Origin: Verrucomicrobiota bacterium
Lineage (GTDB): Bacteria > Verrucomicrobiota > Verrucomicrobiia > Limisphaerales > DSYF01
Assembly (NCBI GenBank): GCA_025457615.1
Contig: JALOTZ010000016.1
Span: 35,422-99,421 of the forward strand
DNA length: 64,000 nt
Reading direction: 5' to 3'
The notes under the pieces are model-generated. The model saw nothing but the letters and a program-made list of their open reading frames with translations. It was not told the DNA's origin and did not search any database. Positions 34,983 through 44,659 of this stretch are shown here, one piece after another (the first letter of the stretch is position 1; each line of letters opens with the position of its first letter). The position numbers and the translations under genes are program-made.

Positions 34983-35561
34983 TTAAACGGTCATCTTATC
35001 CAAGGCTTGCTTCTTCTGGCTCTGAGTCAGACGAGGGACAAGGCCAGCCAGCGCTTTGGCCCTGAGTACCGTGAGCTCGATCTCGATGTCGGCGACGCTC
35101 CGCGCCAGCCGCCGAAACTGCGCCTCGTCGAGGACCTCCGCGAAAGCCGCTTCGAGCGCGGCCCGGCGGGCTGCCGCAAGTTGCTGCTCCAACCGTTCGA
35201 CCTCCTCCCGCTGCGACATCAAGACCCCCTTGGCGGCTTCGTGCTGCGGTGAGTTCGGCAACAGACCTGAGAGAACCAGGGACATCTGGTCGATCAGGGC
35301 CGCATGTCGTTCGAAGCTGCCTGAGAAGTCCTTCAACAGACCCTCGATGACTTTGGGTTGCGCCGCGATGACGGGCAGTCGCTGGCTGGCGGTGGCCGCA
35401 TCGGGTTTCATCTGCATGATCTGCGCGGCCGCGCTGACGATTCCCAACTTGTTAAAGATGTCGTGGCGCATTTTGGAGAGACGCTCGCTCAACGAGCCGA
35501 ACCCCCCCACCGACAAGAACTTCGGCGCGCTCTTCTCCGGATCGGGCTGCAAGGATGGCAT
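34983..35561 (-). CDS. Coiled-coil protein with a stand-alone histidine-kinase-like H box
   Basis: 192 residues. The segment LSERLSKMRHDIFNKLGIVS followed by AAAQIMQMKPDA resembles the dimerisation/phosphoacceptor (HisKA) helix of sensor kinases, with a histidine (MRHDI) at the phosphorylation site. No ATP-binding domain follows. The second half is a long helical coiled coil (EEVERLEQQLAAARRAALEA). It could be a phosphotransfer or scaffold protein, or a kinase that lost its catalytic half. It lies alone between the sigma gene and the Hsp20 genes. Confidence 0.65.
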   Translation of the reverse strand: MPSLQPDPEKSAPKFLSVGGFGSLSERLSKMRHDIFNKLGIVSAAAQIMQMKPDAATASQRLPVIAAQPKVIEGLLKDFSGSFERHAALIDQMSLVLSGLLPNSPQHEAAKGVLMSQREEVERLEQQLAAARRAALEAAFAEVLDEAQFRRLARSVADIEIELTVLRAKALAGLVPRLTQSQKKQALDKMTV

Positions 35562-35625
35562 GGGCCACGATGCTCCGACCGGCTGGTGATTGGCAAGCCT
35601 GTTCAGCTTGGCGCTCCAAGGCGAA

Positions 35626-35652
35626 ACGCCCGGAAGCGGGACTTCCGGGCGT
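35626..35652 (-). terminator. Rho-independent-type terminator after the Hsp20 genes
   Basis: A perfect eleven-base stem, ACGCCCGGAAG / CTTCCGGGCGT, with a five-base loop lies 20 bp past the downstream Hsp20 stop. On the minus strand it is followed by TTTCGCC, a short U-run. Confidence 0.7.
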
Positions 35653-35671
35653 GCGATCCACCGCGCCTTGC

Positions 35672-36046
35672 CTAGCCGTTCACGGCGATCTTTCGCGGTT
35701 TGACCTGCTCTGATTTTGGCAGAGTCAGGGTGAGCAGACCCTGGTTGATGTGAGCCGAGATCCCCGCGCTGTTGATGGCCGGGTCGATCTCGAACACGCG
35801 ACGGTAATCCGCCTGCCGTTGTTCCTTCAGCAGCACCTGGCCTGGTGTTGTTTCCGAACGCCGATGCCCGACCAAGGTCAACTCGGAACCCTCGATCGTG
35901 ATCTCCAGGGAATCCTTGCTCACCCCGGGCATGTCGGCCTCCAGCACATAGGCTTCCTTCTCCTCCCAGATGTTGACCGGCGGCAGCACAGACTCCATTC
36001 GGCTGGCGGTCTGCTCCGGCATGTTGTGTTTCAATGTCGTTGTCAT
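35672..36046 (-). CDS. Hsp20 family small heat-shock protein
   Basis: A 124-residue ATP-independent chaperone. The alpha-crystallin domain starts at PPVNIWEEKEAYVLEADMPG, with SLEITIEGSELTLVG, the YRRVFEIDPAINSAGI segment and a C-terminal GLLTLTLPKSE plus the basic-hydrophobic tail. It lacks a long N-terminal arm. It lies 44 bp after the other Hsp20 gene and may form mixed oligomers with it. Confidence 0.92.
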   Translation of the reverse strand: MTTTLKHNMPEQTASRMESVLPPVNIWEEKEAYVLEADMPGVSKDSLEITIEGSELTLVGHRRSETTPGQVLLKEQRQADYRRVFEIDPAINSAGISAHINQGLLTLTLPKSEQVKPRKIAVNG

Positions 36047-36090
36047 GGTTGATTGCTCCTTCCTGGTGTGATGTCCGGCTTTGAACAGAC

Positions 36091-36567
36091 CTATTTCACG
36101 CTCACGCTGATCTGTTTCGGCTTCGCCTGCTCGGTCTTCGGCAGCGTGATGTTCAATATCCCGTCACGGTACTCCGCCTTCACCTTGTCCTCGGCCACCG
36201 CCGTGGGCAGATCCACCGTCCGTTGGAAGCGGCCAAAGTAGCGCTCGGACCGGTACACACCCTCTTCCTTGCGCTCCTCCTCGCTCCGGCGTTCGCCGGA
36301 GATCGTCAGGCTGCCGTTCTGGAATGTCACCTCGATCTCATCCTTCTTCATCCCTGGCAGTTCCGCCTTGACCACAAACTGGTCCTTGTCCTCGTACACG
36401 TCCAAGGCAGGCGTCCATCCGCTCATCCAAGGTGAGGTCTCCGTCCAGCCCGCCAGCGGCAGGTCAAACAGACGATCAATTTCGTTCCGCAGATCCGACA
36501 ACCGGCCCAAACTCGGCCACGTCATCGTACTCGGTCTTTGCCATCTTGTGATTTTCATAGTCATCAT
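36091..36567 (-). CDS. Hsp20 family small heat-shock protein
   Basis: 158 residues. An N-terminal arm (LGRLSDLRNEIDRLFDLPLA) precedes the alpha-crystallin domain (DVYEDKDQFVVKAELPGMKK, SLTISGERRSEEERKEEGVY, SERYFGRFQRTVDLP) and a C-terminal GILNITLPKTEQAKPKQISV. AAGGAATG at the start gives a good ribosome-binding site; three nearby Met codons make the exact start uncertain. It is the first gene of an Hsp20 pair. Confidence 0.93.
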   Translation of the reverse strand: MMTMKITRWQRPSTMTWPSLGRLSDLRNEIDRLFDLPLAGWTETSPWMSGWTPALDVYEDKDQFVVKAELPGMKKDEIEVTFQNGSLTISGERRSEEERKEEGVYRSERYFGRFQRTVDLPTAVAEDKVKAEYRDGILNITLPKTEQAKPKQISVSVK

Positions 36568-36852
36568 TCCTTTCTGTTTTGTTGTTTGCCTGCATTACTT
36601 AAGAGCTTTCAGGATGCCACGCAAGCGCCACATCTATATGTTGTTACCCATAAAGTATTTGTGCCATTATCAAGATAACGATCAGAAACTAGATGCGAGC
36701 CAGTATGGCTCTATGACTCTGATCTACCGGACTGAAATAGGGTCACAGTGTCTCTGTCGGGGTCTCAGAGTCGCCTTGTATTGGCGGCGGATGATCCCGG
36801 GGGTAATAACCCTCGAAAACGCAGTCCAACTACAGAGAAAAAGATAATGAAA
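36568..36852. other. AT-richer promoter region of the Hsp20 pair
   Basis: No gene is seen. The stretch is clearly lower in GC than its neighbours. On the minus strand it contains CTTGATAATGGC followed by TACTTTATGGG, a possible heat-shock or housekeeping promoter, but the spacing is poor. No CIRCE inverted repeat was found. Confidence 0.35.
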
Positions 36853-36881
36853 AACCCATCGGTGTCGGGCACCGATGGGTT
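36853..36881 (-). terminator. Rho-independent terminator of the aldolase gene
   Basis: A perfect twelve-base stem, AACCCATCGGTG / CACCGATGGGTT, with a five-base loop lies 34 bp past the aldolase stop. On the minus strand it is followed by TTTCATTATCTTTTT. Confidence 0.9.
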
Positions 36882-36914
36882 GGTGTAAAGCGGCGGATCG
36901 CTGACTGCCTTGGC

Positions 36915-37877
36915 CTAGTCGAAGGCGTGACCGGCGCAGCAGAGGACATCGCGGACTTTGTGTCGGACGAGCTCCTTCACGGCCGTGCGGGCCGGGCCGA
37001 GATACTTGCGCGGATCGAATTCCTTGGGATTCTCGGCGAACACCTTGCGGATCGCGGCCGTCATGGCCAGGCGCAGGTCGGTGTCGATGTTGACCTTGGT
37101 GCATCCGGTGCGGCGGGCGACCTCGATGTCCGCTTCCGGAACGCCTTGGGCGTCCGGCATGGTGCCGCCGTATTTGTTGACCAGCGCCACGAGGTCCTGG
37201 GGCACGCTGGAGGCGCCATGGAGAACCAGCGGGTAATCGCCCATGCCGGCGTCCATGAGAGCCTTCTTGATGAGCTTGAGACGTTCGAGATCCAGGTGCT
37301 GGGTGCCCTTGAACTTGTAGGCCCCGTGGGAGTTGCCGATGGCCACGGCCAGGGAGTCGCAGCCGGTTTCCTTGACGAATTTCACGGCCTCGGCCGGGTC
37401 GGTGTAATGGCCGCTGGAGGAATGGGCGCCGCCTTCCTCGCCCTCGTCGAACTGGGCGCCGACGAGGTGGCCGAGTTCGGATTCCACCGAGCAATTGTGT
37501 TTGTGGGCATATTCCACCACCCGCTTGGTGATCTCGACGTTCTTGTCGAAGGGCTCGTGGCTGGCGTCAATCATGACGCTGGTGAACCCTTCATCGATGC
37601 ATTGCTTGCACAGGTCGAAGGTGTCGCCATGGTCCAGATGCACCGCGATGGGGATGTTGGACAGGCTGACCGCGGCCTCGATGAGTTTCTTGAGGTAAAC
37701 CGGGTTGGCGTATTGGCGGGCGCCTTTGGAGATCTGGAGCATGAGGGGCGCTTTCTCCTCTTCGCAGGCTTCGACAATGGCCTGGATGAGCTCCATGTTA
37801 TTGACGTTGAACGCGCCGAGCGCGTACTTGCCCTTCAGGGCCTTGGCAAAGAGGTCTCTCGTGTGTGTCAGTGGCAT
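36915..37877 (-). CDS. fba: Class II fructose-bisphosphate aldolase
   Basis: Zinc aldolase that splits fructose 1,6-bisphosphate in glycolysis and runs in reverse in gluconeogenesis. The 320-residue protein has GAFNVNNMELIQAI, the VHLDHGDTFDLCKQCIDEGF block (Zn His), SVMIDASHEPFDKNV, the catalytic loop ELGHLVGAQFDEGEEGGAHS, VAIGNSHGAY and VLHGASSVPQDL, and VNIDTDLR near the end. Length and motifs match the short class IIB group. A strong terminator follows. It is a single-gene transcript. Confidence 0.95.
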   Translation of the reverse strand: MPLTHTRDLFAKALKGKYALGAFNVNNMELIQAIVEACEEEKAPLMLQISKGARQYANPVYLKKLIEAAVSLSNIPIAVHLDHGDTFDLCKQCIDEGFTSVMIDASHEPFDKNVEITKRVVEYAHKHNCSVESELGHLVGAQFDEGEEGGAHSSSGHYTDPAEAVKFVKETGCDSLAVAIGNSHGAYKFKGTQHLDLERLKLIKKALMDAGMGDYPLVLHGASSVPQDLVALVNKYGGTMPDAQGVPEADIEVARRTGCTKVNIDTDLRLAMTAAIRKVFAENPKEFDPRKYLGPARTAVKELVRHKVRDVLCCAGHAFD

Positions 37878-38027
37878 AGGTTTCCGGGTTTGCGATTCTT
37901 GTGAATTCAGTGAACAAACACCGCCATGGCGGCAGCCAGCGGCGCATGATACGCAGGCAAATTGCGGAAGAAAGAAGAAAATCTTTCGAGGCCCGGAGCC
38001 CCGTACCTATCTGCCCTCTCCGGCCGG

Positions 38028-39230
38028 CTATCTCCCAACCTCGGTGCGGCGAACGAAGCACAGCTGGATCACGCGCCGCTCGCCTGTGCCCGCCGCCGTG
38101 GCCTGGACGGTCAACGGGTGCTCGCCGTCAGGCAGATTGAAGCGCAGATGAAACGTCCCGTCCGCATCCAGAGGAAGAATCTGATCCCCAATCTGCAGGG
38201 TGGCGTCCGGTTCCGTAGCCCCATACACGATAAGATCCGCGTTGACCTCGAGGCGGAACGGACGCCCGGGGGCGACCGCCATCGGACTGCTCCACGCTTC
38301 CGCAGAAGCCCAGGAGGAAATGCCCCCCACACCAGGCGCGCGACCCACGTCAGGGAATCCGAGGCCGCCCGGACTGGACGGGCCATTCCCATTCGGTCCC
38401 GACGGTTGAGTCACGGACAGCCCCATGACCAACCCGGCCTGCGGCATGGGCGGCGGCGAAGAAAGATCTCCCGCCGACTCCCGTTGCAGTGCACCCTCGG
38501 CAGTCAAGGTCGCCATCTCCAAACCCCGGTCAGCCGACGGACCGGCGGGCGGGGTGCGGACGGGCTTGGCCACGGCCAGCGCGGACCATTTCCGGTCCAG
38601 GTCGTAGTAACCGATTTCCGCCACGTAGGAGGCCGCCGGCTGAGGCGCATGCACCATCCAGCGCGTTGATTCGACGGGGACCGGTGTTTCTGAAACCAGC
38701 GGGCCCTGGGTGGACTGCTGGAACAACCGAAGTGTCAGCCGCGCCCCGGCGGCGCGGGCGGCCGCCGCCTGCCATTGCGACGCTGCGACATCCCACTGCG
38801 CGTGGATCCAATGCGGATCGCGCGGAGTCAGCTTGAGCGACTCGGTTCCGTACGCCTCAGGAAGTTTGGCCAGGGCGCGAGGGATATCGGGGGCTGCCGG
38901 AACGGGTGGAGGCTGGACGGGGCTCTGTTTGACAGGCTGGACAACGACCGGGCTCGGGGGGAGGGCGGCTGGGATGGGCTGAAGCCGGGAAGGCGTTTGT
39001 GACGCGTCGCCCTCCAACAGAATCGCGGGAATCCGGATTCTCGCCAGTCGCTTGGTTCCCAAGCCGGGGCGGAGAGAGGCCTGCGTGAGATAACGGGGTT
39101 TCTCAGGAACAGGGCGGGTGGGGCTTGCCGGGGGCAAGGCTGGTGGGGATGCGGAAACCTGCCTCCGGGCAGCTCCCTGGCGCAGGGAACTCGCCGCCTT
39201 GCGAATGGAGGACCGCTTTGCTGGCTTCAT
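38028..39230 (-). CDS. DUF4912 domain protein
   Basis: 400 residues. A basic, Ser/Arg/Pro-rich N terminus (1-130) precedes a DUF4912 domain (about 135-230; LKLTPRDPHWIHAQWDVAAS, RLFQQSTQGPLVSETPV, YVAEIGYYDLDRKWSALAVA). A C-terminal segment (about 310-400; PFRLEVNADLIVYGATEPDA, IQLCFVRRTEVG) looks like a further beta-domain. DUF4912 proteins occur in many bacteria and their function is unknown. It has no signal peptide. It stands alone between fba and the divergent coiled-coil gene. Confidence 0.8.
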   Translation of the reverse strand: MKPAKRSSIRKAASSLRQGAARRQVSASPPALPPASPTRPVPEKPRYLTQASLRPGLGTKRLARIRIPAILLEGDASQTPSRLQPIPAALPPSPVVVQPVKQSPVQPPPVPAAPDIPRALAKLPEAYGTESLKLTPRDPHWIHAQWDVAASQWQAAAARAAGARLTLRLFQQSTQGPLVSETPVPVESTRWMVHAPQPAASYVAEIGYYDLDRKWSALAVAKPVRTPPAGPSADRGLEMATLTAEGALQRESAGDLSSPPPMPQAGLVMGLSVTQPSGPNGNGPSSPGGLGFPDVGRAPGVGGISSWASAEAWSSPMAVAPGRPFRLEVNADLIVYGATEPDATLQIGDQILPLDADGTFHLRFNLPDGEHPLTVQATAAGTGERRVIQLCFVRRTEVGR

Positions 39231-39455
39231 GGCAGGTCAACGCCCGGAGGTCGCCGCCGCTGTTTGGGCCCAAAAAGATTAGAAGCCGGGTCCCCGGCGC
39301 GCAATGGAATTCCCAGCCGCTGGCGGCAGCGCGCGCAAGGGCGCATCTACCGGGTCCAGGGTCCCGATGCGCGATCTCTTGATCGTTGAGGCGCCGTCCA
39401 ACCGGCTTGCATCGCGGGGTTCCCAGCCTATAGTGCGGAGGAATCTGGAGACTTC

Positions 39456-40169
39456 GTGAAAACGGCTCTGACCATCCTGACCACGAGCCTGACACTGTTG
39501 GTGGCGGGCGCCGCGGGGCTGCTGCTCTGGCAAGTTCAGCAGAACCGGCAGCTGACCACCATTCACGCCCAACTCGCGCGGGAGTTGCAGGACGCGCAAG
39601 GGCAGATCTCCGCCCTGACCGCGGAGCGCGCCAGGGCGACAGACCAATTGACCACCCTGGCCGCCCGGGAGACTGAGTTGCGCAAGCGGGTGGCTTCGCT
39701 CGAATCCGCCGCCCAAACCCTGCCGCGCCCCTACCGCGTCCGAACATTCGTCGGGCAGGACCCGGTCGGCGAGGCGTGGATGGTCCCTCACAACGTCACC
39801 CGTGACGCGGAGTCCGGACGTTACGCGTTCGAACCGGTGCTCGTGATTGACGAATCGGCCAGGCGCCACTTCACCCAATACCAGACCAATGTGGTGGAAC
39901 GGGAGGTCTTCCGGACGGAGATCCACGAGAATGATTACGTCTATCCCTTCTATTACGCCGTGGCTCCCGCACGCCCCGGGCGACCGGGACATCCTCCTGG
40001 CAAGCCGAAGCCTCCAACCGCTCCCGGGCCGAAGGACCCCGGGGTCAGCCCACAACCCGACATCGGCGGGCGGGTATTCGCCCCGCCCACAAGCACGCTC
40101 GGCTCCCGTTCGCAGGTCTTCGGCCCTCCCGCCGCTTCGCCCATCAATCAACAGGTCTTCGCGCCCTAG
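39456..40169 (+). CDS. Hypothetical membrane-anchored coiled-coil protein
   Basis: 237 residues from a GTG start. A membrane helix (about 9-27; [17 protein letters not shown]) is followed by a coiled coil (about 30-85; [20 protein letters not shown]) and a folded part with [20 protein letters not shown] and [20 protein letters not shown]. The tail is rich in Pro and Gly (about 185-237). The architecture suggests an envelope protein facing the periplasm. No family is recognised. Confidence 0.7.
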   Translation: MKTALTILTTSLTLLVAGAAGLLLWQVQQNRQLTTIHAQLARELQDAQGQISALTAERARATDQLTTLAARETELRKRVASLESAAQTLPRPYRVRTFVGQDPVGEAWMVPHNVTRDAESGRYAFEPVLVIDESARRHFTQYQTNVVEREVFRTEIHENDYVYPFYYAVAPARPGRPGHPPGKPKPPTAPGPKDPGVSPQPDIGGRVFAPPTSTLGSRSQVFGPPAASPINQQVFAP

Positions 40170-40228
40170 CATTGCGGCCCGGCCCGGAACGCCCGCTCCC
40201 ACACCCGGCTCAGAAACCAACCACCGGC

Positions 40229-40597
40229 ATGTCTGATCCACTGCAAGCTGCGGCCAGGACGTTGGGCCTCGACCACTACCAGCGCCACATCTTTCTCTGC
40301 GCGGACCCCACCGAAGCCAAGTGCTGCGCGCGTGAAGCGGGTTTGGAATCCTGGACCTTCCTCAAACAGCGTCTGAATGAATTGAGCCTGTGCGGGCCGG
40401 AACCGCTGGTGTTTCGCACGAAGGCCAACTGCCTGCGCGTCTGTGCCCGTGGCCCCGTCGCGGTCGTGTATCCCGATCGCGTCTGGTATCACTCCTGCAC
40501 TCCGGCCGTCCTGGAGCGCATCATCCAGGAACACTTGATCGGCGGGCGCGTGGTCCGCGAGTTTGCCTTCGCCGTCGGCGCCTCAGAGCCGTCGTGA
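40229..40597 (+). CDS. Thioredoxin-like [2Fe-2S] ferredoxin
   Basis: 122 residues. The cysteines in [12 protein letters not shown] and [19 protein letters not shown] match the cluster ligands of thioredoxin-fold 2Fe-2S ferredoxins (the NuoE/Aquifex-type family). The C-terminal part [20 protein letters not shown] is typical. ATG 40229 gives a normal length for the family. It lies 59 bp after the coiled-coil gene on the same strand. The electron partner is unknown. Confidence 0.88.
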   Translation: MSDPLQAAARTLGLDHYQRHIFLCADPTEAKCCAREAGLESWTFLKQRLNELSLCGPEPLVFRTKANCLRVCARGPVAVVYPDRVWYHSCTPAVLERIIQEHLIGGRVVREFAFAVGASEPS

Positions 40598-40803
40598 ATC
40601 CCGGCGGCAGCCGCCGAGTTCGTCGATTATTCCTTCGGCGGGCGGTCGCCATCCCAGCTTCGCCTGCCCGCGCCAGACGCTGGAGGCCCCAGCCCGTCTT
40701 CGGGAAACCTGTAGCCGCCGACGTGAAGGCGGCGCTTATTCCAATGTGTGCCAACCGACGGGCGCGAACTCCCGTTCGCGGCTGCGGCATTCGTCACGAT
40801 GGG

Positions 40804-42261
40804 CTAGTAGGTTGCCTTCACCCCAAGGCCCGCGACCTGGCGGTCGTAGTCGCGCCTGGAAAGGTTGGGGACGTCCAGGACGTTCTCGGCCCACTCGCAG
40901 GCGTACCAGGCGCGCACGCTGAGATGCGCGTTGAACCGGTATTCGAGCGCCGCCTCCGGCACGAAGCGCTGGTCGTGCAGCTCCAGCCCGTAATAGTCAT
41001 AGTCCGTGTAGGCGATGGAGAGCCGCGCTTCCCATTGCGGCGAGAAACGATGGGACAAACTGCCCGAGGCGGTCAGGTTCTGGATCAACCCGTTGCCGGC
41101 GGCGGACGGGATCACCTGCGCCCCTCCCGCCACCTTGAAGGTCGTGTTGGTGGCGAGCCGGACGTTGCCACTGGCCAGAAAATAGAGAAAGTCCTGTTCG
41201 GTGTCCGCCCCGGCCGGCAGCGTTGCGGCATCAAAGAAGTGGAAGCTGGGGCCCACCTCGCCCTTGAGCGTCAGCCACTCCACCGGCTTGCCGGCCAGCC
41301 CGGCGATGAACCGATGATAGATGTTGGCGTAGCTGTAGGACGGCGCGCTGGGATTGTAGGGCGGGATGGCGCGAAACTCCTGGTCCTGGTGGCCAAGGCG
41401 ATAACCAAGAAACGGTTCCACCCTCGAATCCACCTTGCACCCCAGGTCCAGACCTCCATTGATGTCGTTCCGATCGTAGTAGTTCTGGATCACCTGACCC
41501 TGCACAAAAGTGTCGTCGGTCATGAAATCCCAGATCCGCGCCTCGAACACCCCCCGCGCAAAGGCGCGCCCGAGGTCTTGCCGCCCAACCAGGTTCGACT
41601 CGAAGTACATGTTGCGACGTCGGCCCCGTACCTCCGGCGCGCCGAGCGCTGGCGCCACGTCGTTGTTGGCGGTCGCACCCCAGTTCGGCGGCGCGGTGGT
41701 GCCGTCGGTGTAGCGGGCCGCCACGCCGGCGGTCACCGCCAACCCCTTCCGCCGCACCTCGAGGTCAAACAGGCCGATGTGCCGCAGATAGGATTCCCGG
41801 GACAGATCGTGGAAAAACGTGTAGTCCGGCGCGTACTTCAGCCCGACCGAATACGAGGTGTCGCCCCGCCCCTTGAAAACCCCGCCCACCGCCGGCATCA
41901 CCGAGGTCACGAAGGATTCCCGGCCCGCCTGCGCGCCCTCGTTCTGAAGCATGACGTTGTTGTCGTAACGCTCGCTCAGGTCCAGCGACAGGACCGGTTG
42001 AATGTCGTTGGTGATGGCTTCTGCAGCCGGGCCTACCAACGCGATCGAGGCAAGAAGCACCAACCCCCGGGGCCGGAACGCGCCGGGGAACCCTGAACCG
42101 GCCTCCTGCCGCTGGCGCCGGCCCGTTCTCCGCAGCGGCGCTTCGGCAGAGGGTGGACGTGACGAAGTCCCCATGCCCAGCGCGCCTGCAAGAAGCCTCC
42201 TCACGTCGGCTCCCACACCTTTCGTGGAATGTTTGTTCCGGGATTCCTGAGAATCGTTCAT
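40804..42261 (-). CDS. Outer-membrane beta-barrel protein
   Basis: 485 residues from ATG 42261. The N terminus is long and charged before a signal segment (LVLLASIALVGPAAEA, about 71-86), so an internal start such as ATG 42174 may be the true one. Mature sequence shows repeated amphipathic strands with aromatic ends (RYDNNVMLQNE, YSVGLKYAPDYTFFHDL, WEARLSIAYTDYDYYGLEL) and ends RQVAGLGVKATY with an aromatic residue, as expected for a barrel. No transport partner is nearby. Function is unknown. Confidence 0.8.
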   Translation of the reverse strand: MNDSQESRNKHSTKGVGADVRRLLAGALGMGTSSRPPSAEAPLRRTGRRQRQEAGSGFPGAFRPRGLVLLASIALVGPAAEAITNDIQPVLSLDLSERYDNNVMLQNEGAQAGRESFVTSVMPAVGGVFKGRGDTSYSVGLKYAPDYTFFHDLSRESYLRHIGLFDLEVRRKGLAVTAGVAARYTDGTTAPPNWGATANNDVAPALGAPEVRGRRRNMYFESNLVGRQDLGRAFARGVFEARIWDFMTDDTFVQGQVIQNYYDRNDINGGLDLGCKVDSRVEPFLGYRLGHQDQEFRAIPPYNPSAPSYSYANIYHRFIAGLAGKPVEWLTLKGEVGPSFHFFDAATLPAGADTEQDFLYFLASGNVRLATNTTFKVAGGAQVIPSAAGNGLIQNLTASGSLSHRFSPQWEARLSIAYTDYDYYGLELHDQRFVPEAALEYRFNAHLSVRAWYACEWAENVLDVPNLSRRDYDRQVAGLGVKATY

Positions 42262-42493
42262 GGTTGATGCGCAGCACAGAGCTGGGGAGAACTTGCCGAC
42301 GGGGGTGGCCGGCCGTTGGACCCTTCGAGCCCTTGCCGGGGTAAGATAGGCAATCGATACCCGCTGCCGCACTCCCAAAATGGCCATTGCAGGCGAATCT
42401 TGTCCGCCGCCCCGCCCGCAGACCGGGGATCGTTCCCGAACGCGGATCCAACTTCGTTGTCGAAAATCCATTGAAATGGAGCATCCTACGGCC

Positions 42494-44617
42494 ATGAACC
42501 GACGATGGGCGATGTTTGTCCTCGGGCTGACCGCAACCGCGGCAGTCCAGGCGGCGCACACCAGCGCACGCCTGGCGCTGCCGGTGGAGACGGCGCGCCC
42601 GGGAGAGACCGTGCTGGCGGGTGTGGTCCTCGAGATGGAGCCGGGCTGGCACACCTACTGGCGGAACCCGGGTGAATCGGGCATCGCCACCGAAATCCAG
42701 TGGAAACTGCCCGAGGGCGTAACGGCAGGCGAAATCCAATGGCCGGTCCCGGAAGTCTATGAAGCGGACGGCCTGGTCACCTACGTTCATCACGACACCG
42801 CCGTGCTCCTCGTGCCCCTCAAACTCTCCGATGCGCTTCCCCGCGGCCCGTTATCCATCCAAGCCGAAGTTTCCTGGCTCGAATGCAAGGTGCAATGCAT
42901 CCCCGGCAGAGCGGTGGTGAACGCCTCCCTGCGCGTCGCCGAAGCCACCACACCGTCCCCGTCCGCGCCGGTCATCGCGCAGGCGGAATCCCGGCTGCCA
43001 CGGAAGAGCACGGATCTGGGAGCCAAGGCCGCGTGGGAAGCGCCACCGGAAAACGATGAACGGGCGCTGATCGTCGAGTGGCCGGCGACGCAGGAACTCC
43101 GCCATGCCCGATTCTTTCCCTATGCGGACGAAGACCACGAGATTCGTCCGCAGATGGAGCCGCTTCCCGTGGATCAAAGCCGCGTGGCGCGGCGCGCGAC
43201 GGTCAAGTCGTTCAAGAACACCTGGCCGACCGAACTGTCCGGCGTGATTGCCTTCCAGCAGGGCAGCCTCGCGCGGGGTTACGAAATCCGGGTGCCGATT
43301 GCGGAAGCGGAGGCATTACCCGGCCGTGCGGATGCAGCCACACCGCCATCCTCCGGCGCCGGCCGCGGGCTCTGGTTCTTTCTGCTGCTGGGTTTGGGCG
43401 GCGGGTTGATCCTGAACCTGATGCCCTGCGTGTTGCCGATCCTGTCCTTGAAGGTCCTGTCGATGGTGCGGTTGGGCGGCAGTTCCACAGCCGCACGCCG
43501 CCAGCACGGACTGGTTTACACCCTGGGCGTCCTGGTTTCGTTTTGGGCCATTGCGGGACTGGTGACCGCCGGAAGCCTGGCCAGTTGGGGCGCGCAGTTC
43601 CAGGATCCGCGCTTCGTGGTGGCGGTCACCGTCCTGATGACCCTGGTGGCGTTGAACCTGTTTGGAGTCTTCGAGGTGATCCTGCCGGGATCCACCGTCA
43701 CCCGCGCCACGGAATGGTCGTCCCGCGAGGGAGCCGGCGGCGCCTTCTTCAATGGCGTACTGGCGGTCATCCTGGGCGCGTCCTGCGTGGCGCCCCTGCT
43801 GGCCACCGCCATCGGTTGGGCCATCTCGCAATCGCCGCGGGTGATCTTCCTGGTCTTTACGATGATTGGGCTTGGCCTGGCGCTGCCCTTCCTGCTGCTC
43901 AGCTTCTTCCCCTCGCTGCAACACCTGCTGCCCAAGCCCGGTCCGTGGATGGAAAAGTTCAAGGTGGCGATGGGTTTTCCCATGCTGGCCACCGCCGCGT
44001 GGCTGCTGTCGCAGACCGCGGATCACTTTGGCCCGGCCGGACCACTTTGGCTCGGCGTGTTCCTCGTGGCGCTGGCGCTGGCCGCGTGGATCTACGGCGA
44101 GTTCATCCAACGCGGACGCCGCCGGAAAGGCGTGGCGGCCTTGTTCGCGCTGTTGTTCGCAGCGGGTGGATACGTCTATGCGCTGGAACGCGAACTGGAT
44201 TGGCGGCATCCGCCGGCGACTCCGGACGGGGTCCACACCAGCCCGGCGCGTTCCGGCGTGAACGGCATTCCCTGGCAGCCGTGGAGCACCGCCGCGGTGG
44301 AGCAGGCCCGGCAGCAAGGCCGGCCGGTGCTGGTGGACTTCACGGCCAACTGGTGCCTGACCTGCAAACTCAACAAGAAGACGAGCCTGGAAATCCCGGC
44401 CGTGAAACAGAAACTGGCGGACGTCAACGCCGTCGCCCTGCTGGGCGATTACACGCGGAAGAACCCTGAGATCACCGCCGAACTGCAGCGCTTCGAACGC
44501 GCCGGCGTGCCCCTGGTGCTGGTCTATCCGCGGGACGCCTCCAAACCGCCCGTGGTGCTTCCCACACTGCTCACCCCCGAGATCGTCCTGGACGCTTTGG
44601 ATGCGGCGGCCCGCTGA
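42494..44617 (+). CDS. dsbD: Thiol:disulfide interchange protein DsbD
   Basis: Carries electrons from cytoplasmic thioredoxin across the inner membrane to reduce periplasmic disulfides. From ATG 42494 it is 707 residues. The order is: a signal peptide, the periplasmic alpha domain (WLECKVQC), an eight-helix beta domain with PCVLPILSLKVLSMV and GASCVAPLLA cysteines, and a C-terminal thioredoxin domain with WCLTC (C621, C624). The order and length match DsbD; the alpha domain is longer than in E. coli. A thioredoxin gene lies just downstream (about 0.7 kb). Confidence 0.93.
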   Translation: MNRRWAMFVLGLTATAAVQAAHTSARLALPVETARPGETVLAGVVLEMEPGWHTYWRNPGESGIATEIQWKLPEGVTAGEIQWPVPEVYEADGLVTYVHHDTAVLLVPLKLSDALPRGPLSIQAEVSWLECKVQCIPGRAVVNASLRVAEATTPSPSAPVIAQAESRLPRKSTDLGAKAAWEAPPENDERALIVEWPATQELRHARFFPYADEDHEIRPQMEPLPVDQSRVARRATVKSFKNTWPTELSGVIAFQQGSLARGYEIRVPIAEAEALPGRADAATPPSSGAGRGLWFFLLLGLGGGLILNLMPCVLPILSLKVLSMVRLGGSSTAARRQHGLVYTLGVLVSFWAIAGLVTAGSLASWGAQFQDPRFVVAVTVLMTLVALNLFGVFEVILPGSTVTRATEWSSREGAGGAFFNGVLAVILGASCVAPLLATAIGWAISQSPRVIFLVFTMIGLGLALPFLLLSFFPSLQHLLPKPGPWMEKFKVAMGFPMLATAAWLLSQTADHFGPAGPLWLGVFLVALALAAWIYGEFIQRGRRRKGVAALFALLFAAGGYVYALERELDWRHPPATPDGVHTSPARSGVNGIPWQPWSTAAVEQARQQGRPVLVDFTANWCLTCKLNKKTSLEIPAVKQKLADVNAVALLGDYTRKNPEITAELQRFERAGVPLVLVYPRDASKPPVVLPTLLTPEIVLDALDAAAR

Positions 44618-44659
44618 CAAGTGCATCTTGACACTGTCCTCGAACGCAATTCCGGCCGG

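Noticed and set aside
40390..42096. A 568-codon plus-strand frame opposite the outer-membrane protein gene
   Set aside because: Arg/His/Val-rich shadow without motifs. The minus-strand frame has barrel strands and a signal peptide.
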